Below, one piece after another: positions 1 through 12,160 of a stretch of DNA of 64,000 nucleotides. The position numbers and the translations under genes are program-made. The stretch lies in NCBI GenBank assembly GCA_932294295.1, contig OW028580.1:33612136-33676135 (forward strand). Reading direction: 5' to 3'. This DNA comes from Alitta virens. Lineage: Eukaryota; Annelida; Polychaeta; Phyllodocida; Nereididae. The number at the start of each line of letters is the position of its first letter. Positions within the stretch are counted from its first letter, which is position 1. The notes beneath the pieces are model-generated. The model saw only the letters and a program-made list of their open reading frames with translations. It had not been told where the DNA came from and did no database searches.

Positions 1-2770
1 TGCGTTGTAGAAGTCTTCACCCCTTCGGTTTGCATGCAATTACATTGTTAATTTTGACAAACACAGTCAAATTTAGAGACACTTTGCAGCTTTTGTGCCA
101 TATGTCAAATTACTTGTGATTACAAATGATTATTGTTAATGATAATTAATCAACAATGTTGTTGATATATATTTAAAAAAAATAAACAATAGTTCAAGGG
201 CCTAATCTCTCTTCAAGAATATTTCTGGCCTCCCTTTATTCACACCTCTTGGATATACTAGAGACTAATGAAGCATTATAGCTGATACTCAAGAGCATAA
301 CCAAAAGCCACCTAAAGGGGGCCATGATGGGGGGGGGGTGGCTTTACCCCTCCAACATTTAATACAAGTAAAAAAGATTGAACAAATCTGTTTATATTTA
401 AAATTTGTTAGGTCATTATTTAGTCCTCAAGATCTTTCAAAATATTTGGGGGGGGGGGGGGGGGTTGGCCAACATTTTAAATATATTCGTAGTTTGCTGA
501 ATTTTCCATGAGAACTATGCAAGGGAGGGAGTTCTGAGATACTCTTGTCTCCATGGATTCACAACAGTCTGGCCTCCTTGGAAGAGCCAAATGGGACAAA
601 TCATAATGTCATGACAGCACCCCTTTCCAGACTGTAAGCAACCCCCCCCCCCCCCATCCATGACCCCTTTACCCTTTTAACTTTTAATGGCACCTTGACT
701 GATTGAGAAACATGCTGTGTGAATTATTATTATCATGGAGCCACCATTTCTGGTTCTGGTGGCTCCATGTTATTATCCACTGCAACTGTTGTCTGCTCTT
801 TATAGCTACAACTTTCCTACTATTTAGCATATCTGGAATTATATCAATTTATTGTAAGTCCTAACAATTGGAAAATTCAAGCTTTATATAGATTACCCTC
901 CCAAAACAAATCAATGCCTCATTTTTTATTTTAAATAAAAGTAAAGATTTGTAATTTCAATGACCTAATACATTGTATATTATGGATAACTCTGATGCTT
1001 TTCACATAAGTCACACTCAGGTTTTCTTTAATGGCAAAAAAACAGAAATGTCTTGTGATATTGCTATGCTTGCAGATGTAAAGAAAATGTAAATTTATAG
1101 TAAGCCTTCTAAATTGCAAATTTCTTTGAGTAACTGTGATGCAAAATGAACAGGGGAAAAATGCACAGAGTCTACTGACTTTGATCTCAGCCTGAGCCTG
1201 ATGTCCATGGCCTGAGTGATACTGATTAAGTGAGGGTATGAATGTAGGGGGGGGGGGGAGGGGGCAACTGATTGAAAACACATGCCTTTTCAGCCAGAGT
1301 TAACCTTGCTTATAGGCAATTGTTTCATGTAGAAAACTGGTGCTGATATTCTTTATACATATAATTCTACATTCACTACTTTTTTTTTCTTATTTGTTTA
1401 AAATGGCATAATTGTTTAAAGTGGGATGCATAATTTGACCCTTTAAAATGCACTATTATAGTTATTATTATGAAATACATGTCATGTTTGGTATCATTTT
1501 ACATGTATTTTTCTTGACAAACACATCTTTCATATCAATTTATCACAAAAACCAAGTCCAACCAACTTAGATACTTGAACTGACAATCTTAATTGCCACT
1601 CTGTTAGTCTTAATTACTACCAGGCAACCACCTTGCACATTAAGCAACCACCAGCCCAGTATTTATTAAAGTTAGGGAGGGGCTTTAAGTTTTATTTTAT
1701 TTAGTACAAAGGTTCAAGTCATCTTTATAACTTATGAAGGAATAAACAAAGAATAACCTAAATTATTTTTCTTTTAAGTTGAATGTATTCCTAAACATTG
1801 AAAACAAAAGAGCAAGAATTTAGTCCTTCTTAGCTTTTTATATTTTTTAAATTTTATCTCTCAGTCTCTTTAAGTTTTGATTACCTTCCCATGTGCTTCC
1901 ATGCTATATTTATATGTATGAACTAGCTAAGCCAAGTCTGCCTAATCAGAGGTGTTGGTTTCTTAAAGGGGCCAGGGTTTTGTCCACAAGTGGCCACCCT
2001 CCAAAAGGTTCATCAGTGTCATGTATAAAACCCCTTTGGTCATGGAGATCCATGAGGAGGGGTGTATGGATGGAGAGGGGTACAGAAGTTCTGAGGTCAA
2101 AGGTCAAATGAGAGGTATCAGATAAAGGGGAGGCCTGACCTCTGGTGTTGATGTGACAAATTAGTGGCCAGTGAGTCCACCTGTGAGGGGTACTTAGTGC
2201 TCAATAAATCATGTTTTTCTCGAGAACTTTTTTTGGCTCGAGCACTTTGCCTGGAAAAATTAACAGAGATAGTTAATGAGATTTCACATCACCCTGCACT
2301 GGAAGCTACTTGATATCTCAATTAGAACAGATTTTATAGGCCTTTGAAGATTTTTCCAGTCCCCCTCAGCAGGGAACTCAAATCTGAGCCCCCAAGGGAG
2401 TCCACTTGATAAGTGGACCTCCCTAGCCAGGGTCCCCCAGAGAGGGAGACTTCGCATGAGTTCCCCCATGCCTGGGTTCTCCCCTACTGTCAAAGTAAAA
2501 ATTGTGGCCAATAAAATGATGTAATCTATAGTCACGGCTTGGTGTGACATGTCTACTAAATATTTAGATAAATACCAAACAATGCATTGGCATTAGCATA
2601 GCTATTTCTCAACAACTGCTCACCACCTAACTTCATGCTCAGTATGTGTTCTTTGGTGTCTGAGTGCTCAGAATAACCAAATAATGTGCATAATTGAAAA
2701 TAAATAAATATGTGTGAAAACTGTTTAATATGTATATTCCATGCTTATTGTTGCAATTGCCCCCAATTAG
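1..2770. other. Intergenic sequence with no recognisable gene
   Basis: No exon with homology I recognise lies here. Open frames are short, lack family motifs and overlap homopolymers. Poly-G or poly-C tracts lie near 331-339, 450-464, 643-655 and 1247-1259. A perfect 12-bp-stem hairpin (ATGGAGCCACCA and its complement around a 10-base loop) is at 735-768. No upstream exons of the carboxypeptidase whose last exon begins at 3144 could be found, and similarity to the corresponding introns of the other copies starts only near 2780. Confidence 0.6.
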
Positions 2771-3143
2771 GGGCCGGTCCTTTGGTCAATTAGCTTCTGG
2801 CGCGACAGTGATTGTACCTTTGATGTACGGTTTAGAATCTGTATAAATAGATAAGTCAATATCAGTCGTAAGATGACAAATGTGACAAGTCCCTGTACTT
2901 AATAAAACCATGCGATGTGATATATGATTATCAGATATACTTAAAGAACGCCTCATTTGCTGCTAAGTAATAATTGACCTTCTTTAAGCACAGATTGCTG
3001 CTTGTTCTTCACATCACTCAGACACTCGTGCTAAGGCACTCTCACAAAGACGTCTGATGCTTATTAGACATAATTATTACCCTGATCAAATTTCAAATCA
3101 CATTTATATATAATTAATGAGTATTTCCTCTATTGCTCACCAG

Positions 3144-3278
3144 GTACCCAAAGACATCCCTGCTGCTGCTTTGCGGATGGTGAGCTACATTCTGAACAAT
3201 TCTCACACAGGAGGAGCACTCTATAGTCAAGCTCATATATCATTTGCTTCTCGAATTTTCTCATTCTGGTCCAGCTAA
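3144..3278 (+). pseudogene. Terminal exon of a third SCPEP1-like carboxypeptidase copy (partial)
   Basis: This is a copy of exon 11 of the two complete serine carboxypeptidase genes further right. It follows a pyrimidine-rich CACCAG acceptor and opens with VPKD, the residues right after the catalytic His in the family motif, then AALRMVSYILNN. The tail is shifted in frame relative to the other copies: after SFAS it reads RIFSFWSS and stops at 3276-3278, about eleven codons early. Flanking intron sequence from about 2785 also matches the other copies. Exon 10, which carries the His and lies about 0.8 kb upstream in the complete genes, is absent from 1-3143. Either intron 10 is enlarged by an insertion and the gene continues off the left edge, or this is an orphan 3' fragment. 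The frameshifted tail alone would not inactivate an enzyme, so the pseudogene label is tentative. Confidence 0.75.
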
Positions 3279-3777
3279 TTACATTTTATGAAATATCTAG
3301 TTTCATCTCAGTAGAAATGACACTTTTGCAAATAATATCTTGCCGTTAATATTTTGTAAATTTATGGATGGAGAGGGTGGACATTCTGAAATTTAAAAGT
3401 GGATTGTGTTATGCTGAAAAATTCCCAACCTGAATTGTGTTCAACAGATATTAACTTAAAATTGAGTTTTGAAATTTGGTGCTTAATCATGTTTACCATG
3501 TTGTTATTTTATATTGAGAATTGCAGATGCCAGTCTCTATAGGTGCATGCAATTAAAAAAATGTTTTATTGCAAATTAAAATTTATGGTCATCACATTAT
3601 TTCATTTATATAAATGAAATTTGTTCTGATGACAGAACAAACCCTGTTTTGTATTTTGTAGTATCCTCTTCATGGTATTTGGATTCTTACTCAGCTTTTA
3701 AGAGCTGTTTTGAGTAATGGTGAGAAGATACAATTTAGTCTGACCTGTGGCACACACAGTGTACAAGGCACTGCTAA
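3279..3777. other. 3' flank of carboxypeptidase copy 0
   Basis: Non-coding sequence homologous to the flanks downstream of the two complete genes (33254-33640 and 61446-62090, and 63083-63140 for the final part). It holds no gene. The last three bases (TAA, 3775-3777) are the left target-site duplication of the adjoining Harbinger element. Confidence 0.6.
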
Positions 3778-3894
3778 AGCCACTGTCACACGGGCCGGTT
3801 TTGCCGTAGTGAACCCGTAGTATTACGTATCTAGTTATGTAACAGCTCTTTCCGCCGGTTTGGCGACAGGTTCTGGCAGCAAAAAGGGGCGGGG

Positions 3895-4110
3895 CAGCAC
3901 CCTCCGGGCGCTACGGGTTACCCGCCGGGTCACCCGCCGGGTTACCCGCCGGGTTACCCGCCGGGTTACCCGCCGGCTTCCACGGGTGCCTCGGCGGGTT
4001 CCACGGGTGCCTCGGCGGGTTCCATGGGTGACTCGGCGGGTTCTACGGGTGACTCGGCGGGTTGTAGGAGTAAGCCGGCGAGTAGTAGGAGTAACTCACA
4101 GCTTCCAGGA
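3895..4110. repeat. Left subterminal repeat array of the Harbinger element
   Basis: GGGTTACCCGCC is repeated head to tail from about 3915 to 3975, followed by variants based on GGCGGGTTCCACGGGTGCCTC and then AGTAGGAGTAAC-type units. The related right-hand array is inverted. The predicted RRVTRRVTRR-type protein across this array is a by-product of the repeat and not a gene. Confidence 0.8.
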
Positions 4111-6576
4111 GTATACTTTAAAAGGCTGCTGCTCCCCTAATATTAGTCCGATTTTCGTTATATAAGAACTAAATTGTAGGATAATTTTCACTGATTCCAT
4201 ACCTGTTTTCGGATCGAAAATATACGAAATATTAAGCGAGTTATTCGTCTGAGAAGGTAGCTAGTTTGGCGAACAGTGGTGCTCTCGCAGACGTCCGCGC
4301 CGGGACTGTATCAATGCTGAGCGCTTCTTTAAAAGGCTGCTGCTCCCCTAATATTAGTCCGATTTTCGTCAAATAAGACTGGATTGTAGTATAATTTATA
4401 CTGACTCCATACCTGTTTTCGGATCGAAAATAGACCAAATATTAAGCGAGATATTCGTCTGAGAAGGCGGTTGTCTGGTGGCGGCTGCTGCTCCTTTAAT
4501 ATTAAAACGATTTGCGTCAAATAAATATTGAATTATAGAAGAGTTCATACTTATTCCACACAGAATTTCAGATTGAAAATAGACCAAATATTAAGCGTGA
4601 TATTCGTCTGAGAAGGCAGCAAGGTGCTCTGTGTGAGTTCATGACTTGAATGGTGTGGTCAATATTTTTTACCATTATATATACATTGTTTGGATGAGCT
4701 TTATTGCAATTAATTTCTACTCATTCTGCCAAATGGGAAGGACTTTTCCTTTGGTTTTGTAAAGTCAATTAACCTATATATGTCAATTGCTATTAGCATT
4801 TTGAATAATACAAAGAATGGGGTAAGTCATGCTTTTTCATCATTGATCACAAGCATTAATTGAAATTCTGAATTTCAACTGATTCCTGTTTATTATGCAT
4901 ATTAAAGAGGGAGATTGTTTTGATCATGGATGGAACATGCAATATCAATATTAATTCCAGTTGGATTATTTTTAGAAACAACAACGAAATATTGATAATT
5001 TATATAAAATGAAATAAATATCTGAAATGATTACTCTAAACTAGAGTATATCTATCTATAGATAGTTGTTATAGCTCCATAGACTTCTTTATCAAGTCGG
5101 AATTTTATTGGCAACAAGCAAACTAACATTGTTTTATTTTCATTTTTTATTGATTACGAATCAATGAATTATTGATAGTAATATATTATTAGGTTAAGAT
5201 CTTATAACTATCTGTCTATCTACATATCTATACTCTATAAGGTATTACTAACTTTATTAACAAGAATATTCTTGTTTGTGCCTAGTATACTCCATTAATT
5301 TTCCCCACCTTTAGCTATTATATAAATTCTACACATTTCCCTGAATAATTCAGTCTTTATTTCACGAAAATCGGATATGTAGATAGACAGATAGTTTAGA
5401 GAGACAGATAGATTTATATGCTTATTATATAATATAGAATATCTAGCTTAATATTTGGTCCATATAAGTACATAAAAGATAGCAAATAAAATCACAGATC
5501 AAATCACAAATACTAATTACAATATCAATATTAGATTTAAATTTTACAAAAATATACACAAATACTGATCAAAATAATAATTTATTATCACAATAAGATT
5601 CAAATTAACACAAAAAGATAAGAATGTTCACATGTATAAAAAAAATACCAATATACAAATATAATCATTGCCTGGTAATTACAATAGAATACATTGTTTT
5701 TAATTAATGAAAGCAATTACATCTTTTTGTAATTGTGAATGACAATTAAGACAATGTCATATTACTGTGTCATCTTTGAACAAACTATGAAATGACAGGT
5801 CAAAGAACCCCAATTTAGGCAATTAGGCAATTGACACATGTATTGAGCATTTGCTGTATTCTCTACACCCATTCTTTGTATCATTCAAAATGCTAATAGC
5901 AATTGACATAACGGTCATGGCAGTTGGCAGAATGAGTAGAAATGAATTGCAATAAAGCTCATCCAAACAATGTATATATATCATGGTCAAAAATATTGAC
6001 CACACCATTCAAGTCATGACCATACACAGAGCACCTGGCCACTGCCAGAGAACTGCATTCTCAGATGAATATCTCGCTTAATATTTGGTCTATTTTCAAT
6101 CCGAAAACATGATGAAATCAGTATGAACTATGCTACAATACAGTTTTAATTTTACGAAAATCGGACTAATATTAGGGGAGCAGCAGCATTTTAAAGAAGC
6201 GCTCAGCCCTTCCTGCATTGATACAGTCAGGGCGCGGACGTCTGCGAGAGCACCACTGTTTGCCTCCGCCAACTTAGCTACCTTCTCAGACAAATATCTC
6301 GCTTAATATTTGGTCTATTTTCAATCCGAAAACACGTATGGAATCAGTATGATTTATACTTCAATTCAGTCCTGATTTGACGAAAATCGGATTAATAAAA
6401 ATGGAGCAGCAGCCACCGCAAGACAACTGCCTTCTCAGCCAAATATCTCGCTTAATATTCGGGTTTTTTTAAATCCGAAAATACGTATGGAATCAGTATG
6501 AGCTATACTGCCATGCAGTCTTTATTTGAGGAAAATCGGACTAATATTAGAGGAGCAGCAGCCTTTTAAAGTATAT
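4111..6576. mobile_element. Foldback element with repeated ~140-bp modules, nested in the Harbinger
   Basis: The left arm starts GTATACTTTAAAAGGCTGCT and the right arm ends with its near-complement at about 6576. Each arm holds three related modules of roughly 140 bp (left about 4123-4262, 4331-4475, 4484-4620; right, inverted, about 6060-6190, 6290-6420, 6437-6570). A module runs from GCTGCTGCTCC through CCGATTTTCGT to AATATTAAGCGAGATATTCG and TCTGAGAAGG. The arms continue inward as a further inverted pair (4640-4820 with 5825-6010). The centre (about 4830-5820) is AT-rich, with TATC/TAGATAGA simple-repeat patches, and has no gene. Its position between the two subterminal arrays shows it landed in the Harbinger element. 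Confidence 0.75.
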
Positions 6577-6597
6577 ACCTCCCTGCCTACGCTGACG

Positions 6598-6835
6598 CTG
6601 GTAGCAAAAAGCCGGCGGGTTACCCGTGAAAGCCGGCGGGTTACCCGTGAAAGCCGCCGGGTTACCCGTAGAACCCCTCAACAAGCCGCCGGGGTGAAAT
6701 TAGGGACGAATAATTCGCCGGGTTCTACGGGCCACCCGCCGGCTTCTAGGGGCCACCCGCCGGCTTCCACGGGCCACCCGCCGGCTTCCACGGGTCACCC
6801 GTCGGCTTCCACGGGTCACCCGTCGGCTTCCACGT
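6598..6835. repeat. Right subterminal repeat array of the Harbinger element
   Basis: Tandem units of the types GCCGGCGGGTTACCCGTGAAA and GGCTTCCACGGGTCACCCG, broadly inverted relative to the 3895-4110 array. A poly-T tract (6837-6849) and a short palindrome around 6875-6897 follow before the right terminal inverted repeat. Frames over this region encode only repetitive peptides. Confidence 0.75.
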
Positions 6836-7081
6836 GTTTTTTTTTTTTTATTCACCCGTGAGATTTCTACGGTTGTGCCATGCAAGCATGGCACAACCGG
6901 CTACCGGGGCCGGGTTTCGCGGCTGGGCCAAGGGTCCCACGGGTGCTTGCCGGGTATCCCCAGGTATCCACGGGTGGCCGTATTGGGGCCGCCGGATTGG
7001 AGCCGGGTAGCGATTTCCGCAACTATTACGTAATACTACGGCTTCACTACGGCACAACCGGCCCGTGTGACAGTGGCTTAA

Positions 7082-7781
7082 GTGTTCATCCCATGTGTGG
7101 GGTTGGGGCCTAGCTAGTGATAGCCTTGTGCCAGTTAAATTGACACCAGACACTGTTTTGAACTGCATTTGGCTTTGTTTCCTTGCATTCAACAATAATA
7201 TGGTGTTTTAAACACTCCAAAAGTTGTGGTACCCAGTCTGCATAATAATTCATGTGTGGCGAACTGTGGTGTCATTATAATACACCAATTTCATAAACTT
7301 GGCAACCAATCTCATAGACTTGGAAGCTAAGCACCTGAGGATGTCATGTGAATCAAGGACTCACTAACCCAATCAGAGTCCTGGACTTACATGATATCAT
7401 TTGGCATTAGGTTCCAAGTTTGGGAGATTCATTTCCAAGTCAATGAAATTGGATATAATGGAATTCCTGTAGTTTGGTAGTTACACTGTCAATGAATGCT
7501 TTAATAATTTTGAGATCAAAATGTAATAAAATGCTTTGATGAGATAAACAAAAATCTTAAAGTAGTACTACAGGATCATTTTGCATTCCCATGTATTTGT
7601 TTAATGTGTCCATGATATTGCTAACAGAAGTTCCGTATATTGGACATGACACCACTGCTCTCAATGTCTCACACATGATTGCTGTCACATATATCCACTG
7701 GCAACTTCACAAGGTCCTAGTCGGTGAATTACATCAACATCCTGGCAACCCGAGGAATGATCAGAAAATGGAGCTAGGCAC
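7082..7781. other. Spacer with SINE remnant and hairpin MITE
   Basis: Resumes the sequence interrupted by the Harbinger element. Positions 7098-7130 (GGTTGGGGCCTAGCTAGTG) are the decayed head of the SINE that is better preserved at 63164-63310. A hairpin MITE covers about 7285-7452. The remainder has no recognised gene, although CCTGGCAACCCGAGGAATG at 7740-7758 is shared with the sequence just before the GPCR exon of unit 2. Confidence 0.55.
7285..7452. mobile_element. Hairpin MITE, family M1
   Basis: Two arms fold on each other. The left arm contains CATAGACTTGGAAGCTAAG, then GATGTCATGTGAATCAAGGA; the right arm carries the complement (AGTCCTGGACTTACATGATATC, then TTCCAAGTC). About ten members or half-members occur in this window, all with arms built on CATAGACTTGGAAACTAAAC and CTCCAGAGGACATCATGTGA. 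No coding capacity. Confidence 0.6.
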
Positions 7782-8111
7782 ACCTTGATCTGTGTATTGG
7801 TTTGTTTTGTTGCATTTTGGCTGCCATTTTGCTGCTCGAACTTGACTTACGGTCTGTGCAAGAGTTGTAACATTCCTGGAGACCTCTTTCTCTCCTTCAC
7901 TTGGTTGGGCTACATATCATCAGGAGTTAATCCTTGTATTTACACATACCTCAATACGAATTTCAGGAAAATCATCCTCTGCAAGCCAAAAAAACTCAGA
8001 CAATGCTGTACTTCAATTAAAGCCAGCTACAAGTATGCACACAATGTACAGATGTACAGAAATTTAAGTTTAATGAAAGATGGCAAACATCATCATGACA
8101 TTTTCATGTAG
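7782..8111 (+). pseudogene. Aminergic-like GPCR 3' exon, diverged copy
   Basis: Reading from TLICVLVCFVAFWLPFCC the frame covers the equivalent of transmembrane helix 6 (FWLPF, the usual WxPF motif), an extracellular loop (CKSCNIPGDLFLS) and helix 7 with WLGYISSGVNPCIYTYLN, the rhodopsin-family NPxxY-type motif as seen in biogenic amine receptors. Compared with the unit 2 copy (34155-34418), the charged RKRRAER segment before helix 6 is destroyed, four residues after FR in helix 8 (NAFK region) are missing in frame, and the original stop is lost so the frame reads into former 3' sequence. No upstream helices are present. It is probably a decayed terminal exon or a fragment carried along by the segmental duplication. 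Confidence 0.7.
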
Positions 8112-8593
8112 CACACTTTGCCTTTTTGTAAAGATAAGCTTAACTTACACTTAATGCAGATATCACATCCAATGGATGACTTTAGTCCCATCCTCATGTG
8201 TTTGCACATTTAATGCTAGAGGAATTTACAATTGCCAAGTGCAAAAAGGCTGAACCAAAGAGCCCACTGGGAAAGTTTTGAGTTTAGTACAATTAATTGG
8301 TAACTTCTTTAATTGGCTACTTCTTTGACACCCAAGCACAACATCAATCAAGGGTGATTGAAAACGTATGGCTCTAGTGGACTCATAAGGCTTCTTTTTT
8401 TTCTTCTTACATTCAAGCTTAATGTTTTTTAATGTTTTTGAGGAGATGATAATTACCAATCACACAATTTTAATCTGTAGGTGTTCTTTTTTTTTGGGAG
8501 GGGGGGTAGGGGCAATCCTGCAGGGTAGCCAATTATACAGTCACCTTGACCCTCCCTAGAGGTCCCTCGGGGGTCACTCAGGGGTTGCTTCAA

Positions 8594-8610
8594 AGGTCAT
8601 TTCAAGGTCA
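8594..8610 (+). promoter_or_regulatory. Perfect AGGTCA direct repeat spaced by 5 (DR5)
   Basis: AGGTCA, five bases (TTTCA), AGGTCA. DR5 is the classic retinoic acid receptor/RXR half-site arrangement. It lies about 5.7 kb upstream of exon 1 of carboxypeptidase gene 1 and is not seen at the equivalent place in unit 2. Chance occurrence is quite possible; the regulatory reading is inference only. Confidence 0.2.
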
Positions 8611-11600
8611 CTCGTCGCTCCTTGGCTTTTAAACGCAATGCTGGCATTTCATAGGATATTCATTAAATGGCAACTTCACATATACTACCCTTCATCAGAC
8701 AGTTTGGATCATCTAGTGTTTTATCGCATGCAGTCATACCATGTCATGGTCTCTGCTAATTGGGAAAGGTAAAACACTATGTTGTCTTTCTAATTGTAAT
8801 TTGATATATTTCATTTCAATAATAGGTTCAGTATCTGTGACATAGCTTAAAATAAACGTTCCAGGTGATTTATTAGGAACTAGGCGCTTCAAGCTGTAAT
8901 ATGATTTATAAACGAAATGAGCGACATTTTTCAACTGGATCACTGAAAAGTTTCAGCATGGAAGGCTCAGGTGGGAATTTATGGTTTATGTACTTTAGTT
9001 TGGTCTGGCTTCCTTTATTCGGTAGCAGCAATTGTACAATTTATGAAAGGAAATTCCATGAAATAATGGGTCATTGCCTAGCTGCCCTTGGCTAGAATTC
9101 AATCATTCTGTTGGGTTCTGAAGTCCTTATAAGGATTAAGGACCTAAGGGCATTCAATGAGCCAAGTTTAGTGGTTCTGTATGAGATCTTTTTTCCAAAT
9201 CTCTCTTACCACCCGTCGCCGTGACTTTTTTGACCCAAAACGACTGAAATTACAAAAGACAAGTTAAAGACTTTGTTATTAAATGATGAATAAATAGCTT
9301 TAAGCAATGCACCGAGGCAGCTGGAGCAATGCTGGTGTCTTGTGAGTGTATTGAAGAAGGTTTATTTAATCCAAAGCAGAGATGCAGAGTGCAAAATAAT
9401 GGTCTTTATAAGCTCAGAGGGAGATTTCAATTGAGATGAATTGACATCAACACAGCCATGCAAATCACCTCAATTGTATCTCTGCTCAAGGGATTCCTGA
9501 TGGTTCCAAGTTTATGGTCCTCAGAGTGGATAGATAAGTGACATTTGATGAACATTGCTTGTTATTGTGTTGGATGTGATTGTATTGTTTGGGTGTCTTA
9601 AATACTGCCATGATGCTTAGTCATCTTATATGATCAGTTAAAAGACCAGTTTAAGCTTCAGTTGGGAGAGGCAGGTGCAATGATGAAATGGCAAGGATAG
9701 ATACAAGGCACACTATATTCTATAAAATCTCATGCTCTACCCTGATTAATTAACACTAGTTTAGAGTATATTTGGCTAAAAAAAAATCTATTCTGGCATT
9801 AATTTCATCATTGGTGAATGAAAATTGAATGAGTGCTGCACCAAACCAGTAAAACCTTGTTTGTCTGAGGTATAAAAAATTGACCTTTCTTAAAATACAC
9901 CAGGTGGTGCTTTGTTGTCATGCCTGAGTCCCTCTAATGGAAAGTAGAGGTGGCATGGTGAGGTATAATTTTCTCTGGCGGTCCTTGTCGTCCCATAAGA
10001 TTCAGAGGTTGAAGAGTACCAAAACATTTACTTATATATTTTAATGAACAACTGACAGCTGGCAAAAATAGAAGAAAATAGCTTCTTACGATTCTATCAT
10101 CATAATTTATTTGCGTCTTATTATCAATTTTATTGGAGTTAATAAAGATGAAGTGTGGGATAATTTAACACAAACCCACATGGAAAGCCATGCTCTTCGA
10201 AATTAGTAGCTCTGCACCGACAGGGCCTTGAAATTTGAATAAGTTTTTGATCACCCACAATTCATGCTAAATCAGTTTAATGTATATTTTTTTATCTGTC
10301 TATAATCAGTCTAGGCCTTAAGTTTGTAAAATATAATCATTAAGCCCATATCCAATGAGAATTCAGCTAATTCTTTCCATTCCTACCGAAGAACATAAGA
10401 CCGGAAGCCATCTGGTTCGACAATACCCTTGTGTTGATTTTGTGAACTTCTACATAGAATGAGTCCCATATAATGGCTCATTTGTATTTTGTACCTTTTA
10501 TTGAGTGATGCGTTCTACTGATCTGGGTTGCATATTACCCAATGTATTTCATTCTTCTTTCTGTGACTGCTTTGTTTTCTTTCTCTCTGATTTATCATGG
10601 AGAAGCTCAGTCTGCTCTTACAATTGCAAGTCTATTCAAGCTTGAGTCTTTCTTGAGTCTGTAGGGCTCAGGGGCATGCACCCCTGGGAAAACTTTTAAA
10701 ATTTACTGAAAAAAGAAGCGTTCCGAGCTTTGGTCTTTACTGCTGTTCACAAAATTATAGAATAAGTAGCATGGTTGGTGCCTGGTAGGACAGGTGTAAT
10801 TCAATTCAAGGTATTGCTACCTGTCCTATGAACAGGCGGGTCGCAATCTTCAGGGTGTTGACTATGTCATGCCTCACAACTTTAATTGGAAACTATGACT
10901 GAACTTCAACTTGGCATGTTTACAGACCCAGAACTGGAGTTCTGTATTCTGTGGTTACAGATAATATCACATTTTATAAACGATCATTTCTGCACTGAAT
11001 CCAAGGAATAAGCACCAAGAACAAGTAAATACAATGTTCCACTGTCAAATTTCTCACATGCAATTCTATATAGATAATCTGACCAGTTGTTTTCTAGTTG
11101 TGTGTGGCTTTATAAACTGTGTAAATGAGCAATTGTTGGCTACTTGGCCAGAAAGAGCTAGAATGTGATAAACCATGAAATATAAAGTTCTTATTTTGTA
11201 TTCAGAAAGAAGGGTAGCACAAAATGTTAGATCAAGGAGGAGAGGGCATCTTTGTACAGGCACCTTGCTTTAGGAAGATGGGAGTAACTTAAAGGCAGAT
11301 TAATTTTAATTTTGCAGGTAAGGGCCCTTTTTAAAGACAGGTGAAAATGGGCAGATGTTGCCCCATTATCCTAGCATATGACATATTGACATGCAGCTCT
11401 GAAGGTGCATCAGGCCTCTATTTGAATTCAAACCTTCAGAAAGCTGACATCATTATATGACTTACCCACTAGACTGACTGGTTCACAATTTTCAAAACAG
11501 TGTAATTCGTTTTGTATAAGCGCACTTGTATGATGAATGAAACCTACATGAGTTTAGTGAAACTACGAAGAGGGCTCGGATGAAGAAGTTGAATTTAATA

Positions 11601-11989
11601 GCTCTTAATCTCTGAGTGTGGCAATGATACAAATGTCTTGCTTTGAAAAATGTCTGATAAGGTCTGATATCAATTACATCAATTTAACAAATGCCACAGG
11701 AGTCTTTCACATTGTAATGTTCACCAGTAAATCTCATAAATTGTATTTAATAAAATATTTTTTTCAAGGTCTTTGTTGAGTGAGATGTGATCAATACCAA
11801 CATGCCGACTCGTTTTAAACATCTCCAATTAGGAATCAAGTTTTGCAGAAAGGCAAATTTTCATATTTTATTAGTCAAGTGAAGTTCAGGGGTTTAATTC
11901 AAATAAAAGCTACAGAGTGTTAGAAGTAACCCTGCGTGCGGTTAATTAAAACACCATTTAATCTATACAGATAAAATCACACAAATAAT

Positions 11990-12160
11990 TTCTCTATGGT
12001 AATAGGAGGCATGTATGCAGAGGCAAGTAAATGTCCCACCCATTGGGTAGATGTGTATCATGGTGTGGACTCCACATGTCTTATCACCTAATCATTACCA
12101 TCTGTCTCTGGCAACTGGTCACATAAGCTGACTAAGCTTCAGACTCAGTAGTATAGAGAC
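11990..12160 (-). mobile_element. SINE-like repeat fragment (family S2, antisense)
   Basis: Contains the antisense of the S2 body, including CCCACCCATTGGGTAGATGTG and TGGTGTGGACTCC, and ends near AAGCTGACTAAGCTTCAGAC. The same module appears at 12955-13110, 35870-36150, 40970-41250, 47905-47990, 49395-49520, 26338-26530 and, most complete, at 52561-52864. Confidence 0.5.

Larger units (their letters stand above)
3778..7078. mobile_element. Non-autonomous PIF/Harbinger-like element with TAA target duplication
   Basis: The ends are inverted repeats beginning AGCCACTGTCACACGGGCCG at 3778 and complementary to the sequence ending at 7078; the similarity continues through a TACGTAATACTACGG-type segment. 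Direct TAA copies flank both ends (3775-3777 and 7079-7081), the 3-bp TWA target duplication typical of PIF/Harbinger. Inside the termini are GC-rich tandem arrays (3895-4110 and 6598-6835). The centre is occupied by a separate long foldback element (4111-6576). No transposase or Myb-like reading frame is present, so it must have been mobilised in trans. Flanking sequence continues across the insertion when compared with the related locus near 63083-63180, which lacks the element. Confidence 0.85.

Noticed and set aside
3860..4165. Arg/Val-rich RRVTRRVTRR protein
   Set aside because: Product of the GGGTTACCCGCC array in a transposon terminus.
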